Below, one piece after another: positions 34,215 through 42,988 of a DNA stretch of 64,000 nucleotides (position 1 is the stretch's first letter; every line of letters begins with the position of its first letter). Position numbers and translations under genes: made by a program. Under the pieces are notes generated by a model that saw only the letters and a program-made list of their open reading frames with translations, ran no database searches and was not told where the DNA came from. This stretch comes from Acidobacteriota bacterium. Its GTDB lineage: Bacteria; Acidobacteriota; Blastocatellia; RBC074. The DNA lies in the NCBI GenBank assembly GCA_018269055.1, contig JAFDVI010000010.1:1-64000 (forward strand), in the 5' to 3' direction.

Positions 34215-34598
34215 TTTGATGGGTCCGAATTCCTGTAAGGGGAAAGCCAAATAAAAGAGGCGAAATAAAGAAGCCAAAAGGAAAAGGGGCTTCCGATTTT
34301 TTGGGAAATCGGAAGCCCAGTGAGACACAGGACTAGGTAATTAATTGCCTTGAGGATAAAGCGCTCGTCTCAAGTTTCTGTAAGTGCGAGGTTAAACCTG
34401 CCTAAAATCATCAATTTGAAAATCTAACCTACAACTAATATGGGGCTAACTCTGGTTGAACATTCCGTGCGTATTGTCAGCCCGAACTATCCGGTCAATT
34501 CAGTGCCGCTTTTTGATGGGGAACTGACAAGAAGGAGCCGAAAGCTGGTACAGAATCTGGCCGGGTGGTCGTGATATTGCCGATACCAAATCAAAACC
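34215..34598. other. intergenic region upstream of feoB and the acyltransferase gene
   Basis: No gene seen. Holds a 12-base-arm hairpin, GGGCTTCCGATT (34287-34298) and AATCGGAAGCCC (34307-34318), of unknown role, possibly a terminator between divergent transcripts or a 5' UTR structure. Confidence 0.4.
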
Positions 34599-35402
34599 AT
34601 GCTTTCAACAATTCAAACTCGACAGATTCACCCAATCCGCACTGGCAAACTCGAAGTCCGGCTGGCCACAACAATGCTTGAACTGGATGCCGCTATGCGG
34701 CTGCGTTTTGAAGTTTTCAATTTAGAGTTGGATGAAGGTCTGCACTCATCTTACGAACGCGGATACGATACCGATGCTTACGATGCATACTGTGACCATT
34801 TGATCGTCACAGACTTGGAATCAGGAGAAATTGTCGGCACATACAGGCTTTTGCGGCAAAGCGTGGCGGATAGGAACATTGGGTTTTACTCCGAAAACGA
34901 ATTTGAATTGAGTAACCTGAAGCAAGCGGTAAAAGAGATTGGAGGGGAACTATTGGAACTCGGACGTTCGTGCATTGCGCAAACACATCGGTCGTTTTCA
35001 ACGATCAATTTATTGTGGAACGCGATTGCGCGGTACGCGGTGGAGCGCAACATCAGTCATCTTTTCGGCTGTGGCAGTTTGCATCTGGCCGACGCTGCTC
35101 AAGTGCAGCAGGTGTACGCTTACCTGAAAACCAAACACTTCGCGCCTGAAGAATACAGAGTGTTTCCGCTCGCGAATTGCAGGATGCAGCTTTGTGAAGA
35201 GGGGCCGACCCCGACGGACACACGAGCAACAATGAAACTGATTTCCCCGATTCTGAAAGGATATCTGCGCACGGGGGCAGTCGTTTGCGGAGCGCCTGCT
35301 TACGACCAGGAGTTTGGCACGGCGGATGTTCTGGTGTTGATGGAAATGACAAATCTGGCTGATCGTTATCGGCAGCATTATGATTTGGAGAAATCGAATT
35401 GA
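34599..35402 (+). CDS. GNAT-family N-acyltransferase, OlsB-like
   Basis: 267 aa. Sequence order matches OlsB-type acyl-ACP-dependent N-acyltransferases (ornithine-lipid or related acyl-amino acid synthesis): MRLRFEVFNLELDEG, DAYCDHLIVTDLESGEIVGTYRLLR, LLELGRSCIAQTHRS and HLFGCGSLH. The first acylation of an amino-acid lipid is the best guess; the substrate amino acid and any OlsA partner are not in the window. The start is ATG 34599. The C-terminal part after 180 is longer than the minimal GNAT core, as in OlsB. Confidence 0.82.
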   Translation: MLSTIQTRQIHPIRTGKLEVRLATTMLELDAAMRLRFEVFNLELDEGLHSSYERGYDTDAYDAYCDHLIVTDLESGEIVGTYRLLRQSVADRNIGFYSENEFELSNLKQAVKEIGGELLELGRSCIAQTHRSFSTINLLWNAIARYAVERNISHLFGCGSLHLADAAQVQQVYAYLKTKHFAPEEYRVFPLANCRMQLCEEGPTPTDTRATMKLISPILKGYLRTGAVVCGAPAYDQEFGTADVLVLMEMTNLADRYRQHYDLEKSN

Positions 35403-35419
35403 GAGCAACAGCGACCACA

Positions 35420-35614
35420 ATGAAGAAACTAAACAGTCCTGAGCTGATGCAGGATTCATCTGCGGATTCCAACCCCTCTGTTTCGACAACCTCCCCAACT
35501 TCCCGAAATGAAAATGATTCCGCTGAAGGATTTATCATCGGAGCTTTACTGTTTTCACTGCTCGGTTCGACCCGAAGCGAAGCCGTCAGTGTGTTGTTGC
35601 CGAACGAGGAATAG
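35420..35614 (+). CDS. small hypothetical protein with a hydrophobic C-terminal segment
   Basis: 64 aa starting MKKLNSPELMQDSSA. It has a Ser/Asn/Pro-rich polar part and a FIIGALLFSLLGS hydrophobic run. It begins 18 bases after the acyltransferase stop. No clear RBS or family, so coding is uncertain. Confidence 0.3.
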   Translation: MKKLNSPELMQDSSADSNPSVSTTSPTSRNENDSAEGFIIGALLFSLLGSTRSEAVSVLLPNEE

Positions 35615-35638
35615 AAATGAAAATGCGTGGAGAGAAGT

Positions 35639-35845
35639 ATGGCCAGAAGGGTTGAGAACGAATGTGCGTATTGCGCGGAAATATTGGAACCAGAGCGCGG
35701 AATTATTGGTGAAGATTGGAAACTCTATTGTTCAGCAGCTTGTGCCGGTTGCGGGGAAAGGCTTTCTCGACGCGAAATGGAACGCGTGATGAGCGTAGCA
35801 ATTCCCAGTCGTCATTATGACGTTTCGCTTGAGCAAGCCACCTGA
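35639..35845 (+). CDS. small Cys-rich zinc-finger-like protein
   Basis: 68 aa. Cys in C-x2-C (ENECAYC), then CSAACAGC further on, with acidic residues between: a treble-clef or zinc-ribbon pattern often seen in short redox or RNA-associated proteins. GGAGAG lies 4 bases before the ATG. No family assigned. Confidence 0.5.
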   Translation: MARRVENECAYCAEILEPERGIIGEDWKLYCSAACAGCGERLSRREMERVMSVAIPSRHYDVSLEQAT

Positions 35846-36061
35846 TTTCAAGTTTGGCTTAACACTGAATTAACTTCAGCCTTACTTCAATTTAATTACC
35901 TGCTGATAGATTCGCACTCTACCGCGATCAATACATAGAAACTATACGGAACCGAGTACTGATCACAGGCACTTCCCTCAAGTGAGCTGGGACTGGGGGA
36001 GCTTTGTCTGCTCAACTCGCTCAAAACACACGAAGTTTTGGGCGGCAGGAGATACTTTTTT

Positions 36062-39000
36062 ATGAGATCACAAAATCTCAAAGCTTTACAAAACAGTTTG
36101 CTGTTAATGGCGATGATGTCATTGATGGGATTGCTGACTTTCGGTCAAGTTGATCAAGGCCGCATCGTCGGAACGGTCAAAGACCAAACCGGCGCAGTGA
36201 TTCCGGGAGCAAACATCACCGTCAAAAATGAACGCACTGGCGAAGTGCGCACAACAACTTCTACTCAGGAAGGAACCTTCCTTGTCACCAACCTCAAACC
36301 TTCGCTGTATACGATCACAACGTCGGCAGGCAATTTTGCCAAAACCGAATACACGAGTGTTGAGTTGGTGGTTGGACAGGCGTTGAATTTAAATGTCGAG
36401 CTAAAACCGGTCGGCCAAAGTGAAACCGTCACGATTGTTGGAGGAGATGATCTGACGCTCGACACAAGTTCCGCGCGAATGGGCGCAAACGTCAATCAAC
36501 AGGAAGTGCAAGGATTGCCGCTGAACGGCCGGCAATTGTCTCAGCTTTATCTGCAAGCGCCTGGAGCGCTCAATAGTGGTTCAGGCACGTTCGGCGACAT
36601 TCGTTTTAGCGGGCGAGCCGTGAATCAAAATGCCGTTCGCTATGATGGCGTCGAAGGCACAGCGATCATTGACGCTTCGCCCGGCAACCTCAACGGGGAA
36701 ATCCCCTCGCCCTTCCGGCTCCAGGCTTCGCTCGAAAACGTGCAGGAGTTCCGTGTGGATTCGAACAGCTACCCGGCGGAATACGGCACAGGCACGGGCG
36801 GTCAGGTCAGCGTCGTCACAAAATCGGGCAGCAACCAATACCATGGCTCTGTTTTCGAGTATCTGCGCAACGACGCGCTTGATTCGCGCAATTGGTTTGA
36901 CAGGTTCACGAAATCGCCGCTGCGGTTGAATCAATTCGGTGCGAGCTTCGGCGGAGCGATTGTGAAGGACAAGTTCTTTTTCTTTGGCAGCTACGAAGGC
37001 TATCGCCTCCGCGCCGGCATCAATTTTCTAGAGGCCGTGCCGAGCGCCTCTGCTTGCGCGCGCGCTGTTGCGGCGGTGAAGCCCATCTGTGATCAGGGGT
37101 TCAAAGGCCCCGGAGCGACAATCTTCCCCGGCACTTCAACCAATCCTGATTTCGACATCGCGCTACTCAATGGCAGCAATCCGGTCAACGAAAATTCAGG
37201 CGCATTGCGTTTTGATTACAAGGCCAGCGATAAAAATTCATTTTACGTGCGTTACTTCCGCGATCAGGGAGACAACAATCAGCCGCAGAACGTCTCTGGC
37301 GCTCGCGCCATCATCAGATCAGTCCCGCAAAACGGCGTGATCTCGTGGCAAAGTCTGTTTGGTCAAAACAAAATCAACGAATTCAAGGTTGGCTACAATG
37401 GCGCGTTGACTCGTGTTTCCGGCTTTGCGCCGACCGTCGGCGGCATTGATCTTTCCGCTGTGACGATCAACCTCAGTGGTAGCGTGGCAAATACGGGCAT
37501 CCCCGGACAGGGCAACAGCTCTGGCATTACAGTGCCGGGTGGTCTGGTGCGTGCCAACAGCGCAACCAACGGACGCGGCGCTCCATACACGCCATACACT
37601 ATCGGATTGATTGACAGCCTTTCGTGGCTGCGCGGGAACCACAACGTCAAATTCGGCGGCGAAATTCGTTTTGTTCGCCTTTACACCGACCGCCTTGGTG
37701 GCACGACTTACAGTTACTCGAACATCACCAGTTTTCTCGCTAATACGGCAACGACTGTACAGTATCTCGGTGACCTGAGTGCTGCCAGTCCTTTCAACAA
37801 CGGCGCTACCGGGGAGCGGTTTGCGAAGCAAGAATATTACATCGGCTATGCACAAGATGAGTGGAAGATTCGCCCGAATCTGACATTCAACTACGGGCTA
37901 CGCTATGAATACTATTCGCCGCTACGCGAAGACAAAGATTTGCAGGTCGTGTTCGACATTTACACGGGAACGATCCTGTCGCCGACGATACTCCCGTTGA
38001 AGGCAAACAAAACCAATTTCGCGCCGCGCCTGTCGCTCGCCTGGTCTCCGAATGAAAATGGAACGGGATTTTTCGGCGGTGGGAAGACTGTTGTCCGCGC
38101 CGGATTCGGCATTAACTACGGTCCGGGTCAGACTGAAGACCAGATTCAGCCGATTGAATCCGACCGTGTCAGCACGACGCTGAGCAATGTGGCCAACGCG
38201 TTTCCGGCGAATCAGGCCGCACTGGTTGCCAACTTCACCAACAACCCGAACAATCGTTCGTTCCAGCCGCGCGCATACGACATTCAAAACTACAGCTTTC
38301 CTGAACGCATCTACTCCTACACGGTTTCGGTGCAACAGGAATTGCCGGGCAAACTAGGATTGACATTGGCCTATGTCGGCAGCCAGGGACGCAACCTGTT
38401 CCTGCGCAGCGTCGCCAACAACATCACGCGTGTTTTGACAAACGTTGATCCGACACAAAACGCCATCGTAATTCGCGAATTTTCAATTGTGACCGACAAC
38501 GGCGCCGGCAAGAACCCGACCGTGCAAAATCCGTTTGCCGAAGTAGATTACAAACGCAGTGGCGGCCACGACAGCTACAACGCGTTGCAAGCAACGCTCA
38601 ATCGCCGCTTCAACACCGGCGTGACGCTCAATGCGCAGTACACCTTTGGGCGGAGCTACGGCAACACCGCCGGATCGAACGAAGCTTCAACAGTCGCTAA
38701 CAACGCGCGCGAAACATCGGAGTTCGATTACGACGATGGGTACAATAATTTCGACGTGCGCCACACGTTCAACGTCAGTGCTGTTTACGCGCTGCCGTGG
38801 GGCAAGAGCCTGACGGGCATCAGCCGAACATTGCTTGGCGGTTGGGAAGTCGGCACGATTCTCAACGCGCGCAGCGGATTGCCAGTTCCTGTGCAGATTG
38901 TTCGTCCGGATATCGTGTACGTTGATGCGGCGGGGTTGGTTTACCAAACGCCGGGAGCCGGTCGCACCGCAGTGATCAACACTCCGCGGGGTGGTGCATC

Positions 39001-39430
39001 GCGTAACGTCCGTCGCCCCGACTTGGTTCCGGGCGTAGATCCCTTCCTGAACCAAGATCGCACGATTTTGAACCCGGCGGCGTTCGCAACACCGAAGCCG
39101 GGAACCTTTGGCAATCTGGAGCGCAACTCGATTCACGGTCCAAGCTTCTTCCAGCAGGATGTGATCCTGGCCAAGAAATTCGCGTTGACCGAAACGGCGA
39201 ACATCGAGTTCCGCACGGAGATTTTCAATCTCTTCAACGTGACAAACTTTGCCAGCCCGCCTGCGACATTGCCAAACGTGATTGGCACGGGCACCAACCA
39301 GTTGCAACCCGGCCAGGCATTCACGGCTGCGGCGGCAGGAACCTTTGGCATCGTCAATCGCACGGTCGAGCGCACGGTTGGACTTGGCACCAATCGCCAG
39401 ATTCAGTTCGCGTTGCGGTTGAACTTCTAA
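36062..39430 (+). CDS. TonB-dependent receptor with carboxypeptidase-regulatory-like N-domain
   Basis: 1122 aa. Signal peptide, then a CarboxypepD_reg/Cna-B-type domain (about 29-115; GRIVGTVKDQTGAVIPGANI), a plug domain (about 125-240, for example GLPLNGRQLSQLYLQ) and a 22-stranded-type barrel ending in RQIQFALRLNF, with the C-terminal aromatic Phe. This is the Oar-like architecture abundant in Acidobacteria, usually for carbohydrate or peptide uptake. It has no adjacent SusD, sigma or anti-sigma gene. The start at 36062 follows AGGAGA. The substrate is unknown. Confidence 0.92.
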   Translation: MRSQNLKALQNSLLLMAMMSLMGLLTFGQVDQGRIVGTVKDQTGAVIPGANITVKNERTGEVRTTTSTQEGTFLVTNLKPSLYTITTSAGNFAKTEYTSVELVVGQALNLNVELKPVGQSETVTIVGGDDLTLDTSSARMGANVNQQEVQGLPLNGRQLSQLYLQAPGALNSGSGTFGDIRFSGRAVNQNAVRYDGVEGTAIIDASPGNLNGEIPSPFRLQASLENVQEFRVDSNSYPAEYGTGTGGQVSVVTKSGSNQYHGSVFEYLRNDALDSRNWFDRFTKSPLRLNQFGASFGGAIVKDKFFFFGSYEGYRLRAGINFLEAVPSASACARAVAAVKPICDQGFKGPGATIFPGTSTNPDFDIALLNGSNPVNENSGALRFDYKASDKNSFYVRYFRDQGDNNQPQNVSGARAIIRSVPQNGVISWQSLFGQNKINEFKVGYNGALTRVSGFAPTVGGIDLSAVTINLSGSVANTGIPGQGNSSGITVPGGLVRANSATNGRGAPYTPYTIGLIDSLSWLRGNHNVKFGGEIRFVRLYTDRLGGTTYSYSNITSFLANTATTVQYLGDLSAASPFNNGATGERFAKQEYYIGYAQDEWKIRPNLTFNYGLRYEYYSPLREDKDLQVVFDIYTGTILSPTILPLKANKTNFAPRLSLAWSPNENGTGFFGGGKTVVRAGFGINYGPGQTEDQIQPIESDRVSTTLSNVANAFPANQAALVANFTNNPNNRSFQPRAYDIQNYSFPERIYSYTVSVQQELPGKLGLTLAYVGSQGRNLFLRSVANNITRVLTNVDPTQNAIVIREFSIVTDNGAGKNPTVQNPFAEVDYKRSGGHDSYNALQATLNRRFNTGVTLNAQYTFGRSYGNTAGSNEASTVANNARETSEFDYDDGYNNFDVRHTFNVSAVYALPWGKSLTGISRTLLGGWEVGTILNARSGLPVPVQIVRPDIVYVDAAGLVYQTPGAGRTAVINTPRGGASRNVRRPDLVPGVDPFLNQDRTILNPAAFATPKPGTFGNLERNSIHGPSFFQQDVILAKKFALTETANIEFRTEIFNLFNVTNFASPPATLPNVIGTGTNQLQPGQAFTAAAAGTFGIVNRTVERTVGLGTNRQIQFALRLNF

Positions 39431-39536
39431 ACTTTCGTTAGCTACTTTGCTGTCACTTCCAAGGGATTCGCGTTTGCCATCAACATAGATGGTAATCACG
39501 AATCCCTTATTTTCTGTGATGAGCGTTTTGTAGGGT

Positions 39537-39950
39537 TTACGATTTCGCCGAGAGCTTCACTAAACTCATGGGTTTTGGAGCAGAGCGTAACAGCTCGGAA
39601 ACTTGCGGTGCGCAGCAGACTTTTACCAGTCGTTCGCGATCATTTTTCAGTTCCGCATCTTCGCGTAACCAGGCGCGCACTTCATTGAACACGTGTGCAG
39701 CGTGCGGGTCAGGCGGTTCAACGATGCGGTAATGCATCCACTTGCCTTCGCGCCGAGCGGCGACAACCCCAGCCTGTCGCAAATACGCCAGATGCCGCGA
39801 AATCTTCGGTTGCGGTTCGCCCAGCACCTCCACAAAAAAGCAGACACAGACTTCGTCATCGCCCATTAGGTTCAACAACCGCAAGCGCGTTCGATCCGAA
39901 AGCGCCAAAAAAAATCCCGCAACATCAAATTTTTCATCCTTCTTTTTCAT
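39537..39950 (-). CDS. arsR: ArsR-family metalloregulator of the arsenic island
   Basis: 137 aa. Winged-helix ArsR/SmtB repressor. The As(III)-binding-type motif EVCVCFF gives Cys35 and Cys37 at the start of the recognition region (canonical ELCVCDL), followed by QPKISRHLAYLRQAGVV and the GKWMHYRI wing. It should release DNA on As(III)/Sb(III) binding. Transcribed divergently from the ars operon, with two palindromic sites between them (39975-40044). The C-terminal extension (about 100-137) carries additional Cys (VCCAPQ). Confidence 0.9.
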   Translation of the reverse strand: MKKKDEKFDVAGFFLALSDRTRLRLLNLMGDDEVCVCFFVEVLGEPQPKISRHLAYLRQAGVVAARREGKWMHYRIVEPPDPHAAHVFNEVRAWLREDAELKNDRERLVKVCCAPQVSELLRSAPKPMSLVKLSAKS

Positions 39951-39974
39951 GGCAGAGAAAATTTAGCACAAATC

Positions 39975-40000
39975 TTCATATTCGTCTTGACGAATATGAA
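39975..40000. promoter_or_regulatory. ArsR-type operator, perfect palindrome
   Basis: TTCATATTCGTC (39975-39986) and GACGAATATGAA (39989-40000), a perfect 12-base dyad with a 2-base centre, between divergent arsR and arsI. It fits ArsR/SmtB operators, which bind imperfect 12-2-12 repeats. Confidence 0.75.
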
Positions 40001-40020
40001 TTTGGCGGGTATTGTGCGCA

Positions 40021-40044
40021 ACGTATTCGGAAAAGCGAATATGT
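40021..40044. promoter_or_regulatory. second, imperfect ArsR-type operator
   Basis: ACGTATTCG (40021-40029) and CGAATATGT (40036-40044) share the ATATTCG/CGAATAT core of the first site, with one mismatch and a 6-base centre. It lies 34 bases before the arsI ATG. Confidence 0.55.
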
Positions 40045-40078
40045 AAATGAACGCAAAAACCTAAGAAGGAGAGAATCA

Positions 40079-40549
40079 ATGAACAATACGACACAGGCAA
40101 TTCAAACCTTGAAACCGCACGTTTCGCTCAATGTCAGCAACATCGGCCAAAGCATAGAGTTTTATCGCAAGATGCTGGGGATTGAACCCTGCAAGGTGCG
40201 AACGGGTTACGCCAAGTTTGACGTGCAGAATCCGCCGCTGAATCTGGCGATGAACGAAGTTTCGCCCGGTGAGGCCGGGAAGATTTCGCGGCTTTCACAT
40301 TTGGGGATTCAAGTCGCTTCGACTGAAGACGTGCTGGCAATGCGCGAGCGTTGGCAGGATGCAGGGTTGGCCACGAAAGACGAAATGCAAACCAGTTGCT
40401 GTTACGCCGTGCAGGATAAAACATGGGTCAGCGACCCGGACGGCAATGCCTGGGAAGTGTTTGTCGTTCTGGAAGACAATCTGCCCGAATCAGGCAAGGC
40501 AGGCGCGTGCTGCACGGCCGCGCCCAACTTGGTTTCGTTGACTCGATAA
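40079..40549 (+). CDS. arsI: ArsI/CadI-family glyoxalase-fold protein (C-As lyase-like)
   Basis: 156 aa. The vicinal-oxygen-chelate pattern has HVSLNVSNIGQSIEFYRKMLG at the N-terminus and SHLGIQVAS centrally. Arsenical-binding Cys107-Cys108 lie in TSCCYAVQDKTW, as in ArsI's tandem Cys; another CC pair is at 144-145. ArsI cleaves the C-As bond of trivalent methylarsenicals, and CadI relatives respond to cadmium. First gene of the ars operon; GAAGGAGAG precedes the ATG. Only the inner frame from 40079 is coding. Confidence 0.85.
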   Translation: MNNTTQAIQTLKPHVSLNVSNIGQSIEFYRKMLGIEPCKVRTGYAKFDVQNPPLNLAMNEVSPGEAGKISRLSHLGIQVASTEDVLAMRERWQDAGLATKDEMQTSCCYAVQDKTWVSDPDGNAWEVFVVLEDNLPESGKAGACCTAAPNLVSLTR

Positions 40550-40550
40550 G

Positions 40551-41042
40551 ATGACCCAGCAACTGATCACAGTCGAACCGGCATCCGCCGCTCACTTGCC
40601 AGAAATTCTGGCGGTGCTTTCGGCGGCGGATTTGCCGCATGAAGGCGTGAAGGAGCACCTGGATGGTTTTTTGGTTGCCTTCAGCGGCGGGGGACGAATT
40701 ATCGGTTGTGTAGGGTTGGAACATTATGGTGATCTGGGCTTGCTTCGCTCTGCCGCCGTGCTTCCGGAATACAAAGGACAAGGCATTGGCTTCAAACTTA
40801 TCAGGCAGTTGTTAAAAAATGCCGCTCGGAATGGTGTTACGGAAATTGTTCTGCTGACGACTTCAGCGAAGGATTATTTTCAAACCAAGTTCGGTTTTCA
40901 GGAAAAGAAACGCTCTCGTTATCAAAAGCGCCTGGTGGATTCACCGGAATGGAATCTACCGCGGTGTTCATCTGCGGTGTTGATGGCGCTTAAACTCGAT
41001 CCACCATCAAAGTCCGCCGACCAAATTAAGGAGGCCGTATGA
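40551..41042 (+). CDS. arsN: GNAT acetyltransferase of the arsenic operon (ArsN-like)
   Basis: 163 aa GNAT with the acetyl-CoA motif SAAVLPEYKGQGIGFKLIRQLLK and substrate strand GFQEKKRSRYQK. ArsN-type enzymes acetylate and detoxify organoarsenical herbicide-like or AST-type compounds. It begins one base after the arsI stop and overlaps the next ORF by ATGA. The arsenic role is inferred from position and family; a general GNAT function cannot be excluded. Confidence 0.8.
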   Translation: MTQQLITVEPASAAHLPEILAVLSAADLPHEGVKEHLDGFLVAFSGGGRIIGCVGLEHYGDLGLLRSAAVLPEYKGQGIGFKLIRQLLKNAARNGVTEIVLLTTSAKDYFQTKFGFQEKKRSRYQKRLVDSPEWNLPRCSSAVLMALKLDPPSKSADQIKEAV

Positions 41043-41275
41043 AACATTGTTTCGGAACTATCTTTCCTGACATTTCCAAAGCATCAATAAAACATGATAT
41101 GGCTGGCAAAGTGTTTAGCCTGCACATTGAGTCCGTCGGGGCCGTGCATGCGCATCCTCAATTAGTTGCAGATATGGAGAATTGGGAAGACTGTCAGCGG
41201 TGTGAGTACTTTCGCAGTTGTTACGACTTCTCGATCGCGAAATTGAATATGCAACGGACGCTGAATGAGCTTTAG
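41039..41275 (+). CDS. small Cys-rich protein of the ars operon
   Basis: 78 aa, not recognised. Cys at 4, 52, 55 and 61 ([11 protein letters not shown]), plus several His. A perfect GGAGG precedes the ATG, which overlaps the arsN stop (ATGA), so it is co-translated with arsN. A metal or arsenite-binding accessory role is plausible from Cys spacing and context but unproven. Confidence 0.7.
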   Translation: MKHCFGTIFPDISKASIKHDMAGKVFSLHIESVGAVHAHPQLVADMENWEDCQRCEYFRSCYDFSIAKLNMQRTLNEL

Positions 41276-41318
41276 ATCACAAGAACAATTCGGGCTGGCA
41301 TACATTGAAAGTGACCCT

Positions 41319-42389
41319 ATGACTAAGACGATTGCCGGACAGCTTTCATTTCTTGATCGTTTTTTGACACTTTGGATTTTCATGGCAATGATTGCCGGGG
41401 TTTCCATCGGCTATCTTGCTCCTGATGTTGAATCGTTCATTCAACGTTTTCAGAGGGGAACAACGAATATCCCCATCGCCATTGGTCTGGTTCTAATGAT
41501 GTACCCGCCGTTGGCGAAAGTGCGTTACGAAGAACTTGGAGATGTTTTCCGAAACTGGAAGGTCTTGGGGATTTCTCTGGTGCAGAACTGGATCATAGGC
41601 CCAATCTTGATGTTCTTTCTGGCAATCATTTTTTTGCACGATTATCCGGAGTACATGGTCGGATTGATTATGATCGGTCTGGCCCGCTGTATTGCGATGG
41701 TGATCGTCTGGAACGAACTGGCCAAAGGTGACACTGAATACGCTGCGGGGCTAGTTGCATTCAACAGTATTTTTCAAGTGCTTTTTTATAGCTTTTACGC
41801 CTGGGTCTTTATCACCATGCTCCCGCCGATGTTTGGGTTGAAGGGGAGCGAGGTCGAAGTCAGCATAGGTCAAATTGCCAGAAGCGTATTCATTTACCTC
41901 GGAATTCCATTTATTACCGGGATGCTGACTCGACTGATTCTGGTCAAAACAAAAGGCAAAGACTGGTATCACCAAAAGTTCATTCCACTTATCAGTCCGA
42001 TCACGTTTGTGGCTTTGCTGTTCACGATCGTGGTGATGTTCAGCTTAAAAGGAAATCTGATCGTGCGGCTGCCGTTCGACGTGATTCGAATTGCTATTCC
42101 ATTGCTGATCTATTTCGTCGTAATGTTTTTGGTCAGCTTTTATATGGGGCGGAAAGTAGGCGCAGATTATTCAAAAACGGCGACGCTTTCTTTTACCGCC
42201 GCGAGCAATAATTTTGAACTGGCAATTGCCGTTGCCGTGGCTGTTTTCGGGATTAACTCTGGAGCTGCTTTTACGGCAGTGATTGGGCCGCTGGTCGAAG
42301 TTCCCGCACTGATTGGTTTAGTGAATGTCGCACTTTGGCTTCAAAAGAAATATTTTGAGGGCAGTGCCAAGAAAGCCGTCGCGGCCTGA
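41319..42389 (+). CDS. acr3: arsenite efflux permease Acr3
   Basis: 356 aa with about 10 TM helices of the Acr3/BASS fold. The conserved family start is [19 protein letters not shown], and [17 protein letters not shown] is the TM4/9-type motif. Extrudes As(III) from the cytoplasm; the Cys of TM4 could not be placed. The in-frame ATG at 41265 overlaps the preceding gene by 11 bases and would add 18 residues; the inner ATG fits homologue N-termini. No ArsA ATPase gene is present. Confidence 0.9.
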   Translation: MTKTIAGQLSFLDRFLTLWIFMAMIAGVSIGYLAPDVESFIQRFQRGTTNIPIAIGLVLMMYPPLAKVRYEELGDVFRNWKVLGISLVQNWIIGPILMFFLAIIFLHDYPEYMVGLIMIGLARCIAMVIVWNELAKGDTEYAAGLVAFNSIFQVLFYSFYAWVFITMLPPMFGLKGSEVEVSIGQIARSVFIYLGIPFITGMLTRLILVKTKGKDWYHQKFIPLISPITFVALLFTIVVMFSLKGNLIVRLPFDVIRIAIPLLIYFVVMFLVSFYMGRKVGADYSKTATLSFTAASNNFELAIAVAVAVFGINSGAAFTAVIGPLVEVPALIGLVNVALWLQKKYFEGSAKKAVAA

Positions 42390-42422
42390 ATGGAGGCGGA
42401 TCGAATTCAAGGGGCAAGTTGT

Positions 42423-42848
42423 ATGAGCAGGAAAATCCGCGTATTGATTCTTTGCACGGGCAATTCGGCGCGCAGTCAGATGGCCGAAGGGATTTTGCGA
42501 CACGACGGTGGCTCGGCATTTGAAGTGTTCAGCGCAGGCACTCGCGCCAGTTTCGTGCGTCCCGAAGCCATTCAGGTGATGGCTGAAATCGGCATTGACA
42601 TTTCCGGCCACCGATCAAAAAACGTGGACGCGTTTGTTGGACAGGAATTTGATTACGTCATTACGGTTTGCGACCACGCCAATGAAATCTGTCCGGTGTT
42701 TCCCGGCAAGGCGCAGCGGATTCATCAAAGTTTTGAAGACCCGCCTTCTCCCGGCGCTGCCGATGAGAAAACGACGCTAACTGTGTTTCGTCGTGTGCGC
42801 GACGAAATACGGAACTGGATGCAAACGTTCGTCGAACAATCTCAGTGA
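42423..42848 (+). CDS. arsC: arsenate reductase ArsC (low-Mr PTPase, thioredoxin-coupled)
   Basis: 141 aa. P-loop CTGNSARS holds the nucleophile Cys11 and Arg17; Cys83 and Cys90 (VCDHANEIC) match the redox pair of the S. aureus-type enzyme. Reduces As(V) to As(III) for Acr3 export. AAGGGG is eight bases before this ATG. The upstream in-frame ATG (42390) directly follows the acr3 stop and is less likely. Confidence 0.93.
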   Translation: MSRKIRVLILCTGNSARSQMAEGILRHDGGSAFEVFSAGTRASFVRPEAIQVMAEIGIDISGHRSKNVDAFVGQEFDYVITVCDHANEICPVFPGKAQRIHQSFEDPPSPGAADEKTTLTVFRRVRDEIRNWMQTFVEQSQ

Positions 42849-42988
42849 TGTTCCAAAAAGGATTCGCACGGTGAAGTACCGAGAAGGTTCACGCCCCTTT
42901 TTTCACGCCGCAAAATGCAAATCCGGCATCAAATCGTTTACTCGCCTAGCTGCTCCTGTTAGTCTCCGCCACCAACGAGGAGATTCCT

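Noticed and set aside
39695..40078. In-frame 128-codon extension upstream of arsI
   Set aside because: It crosses the arsR gene and the operators; the ATG at 40079 has the RBS and matches the family.
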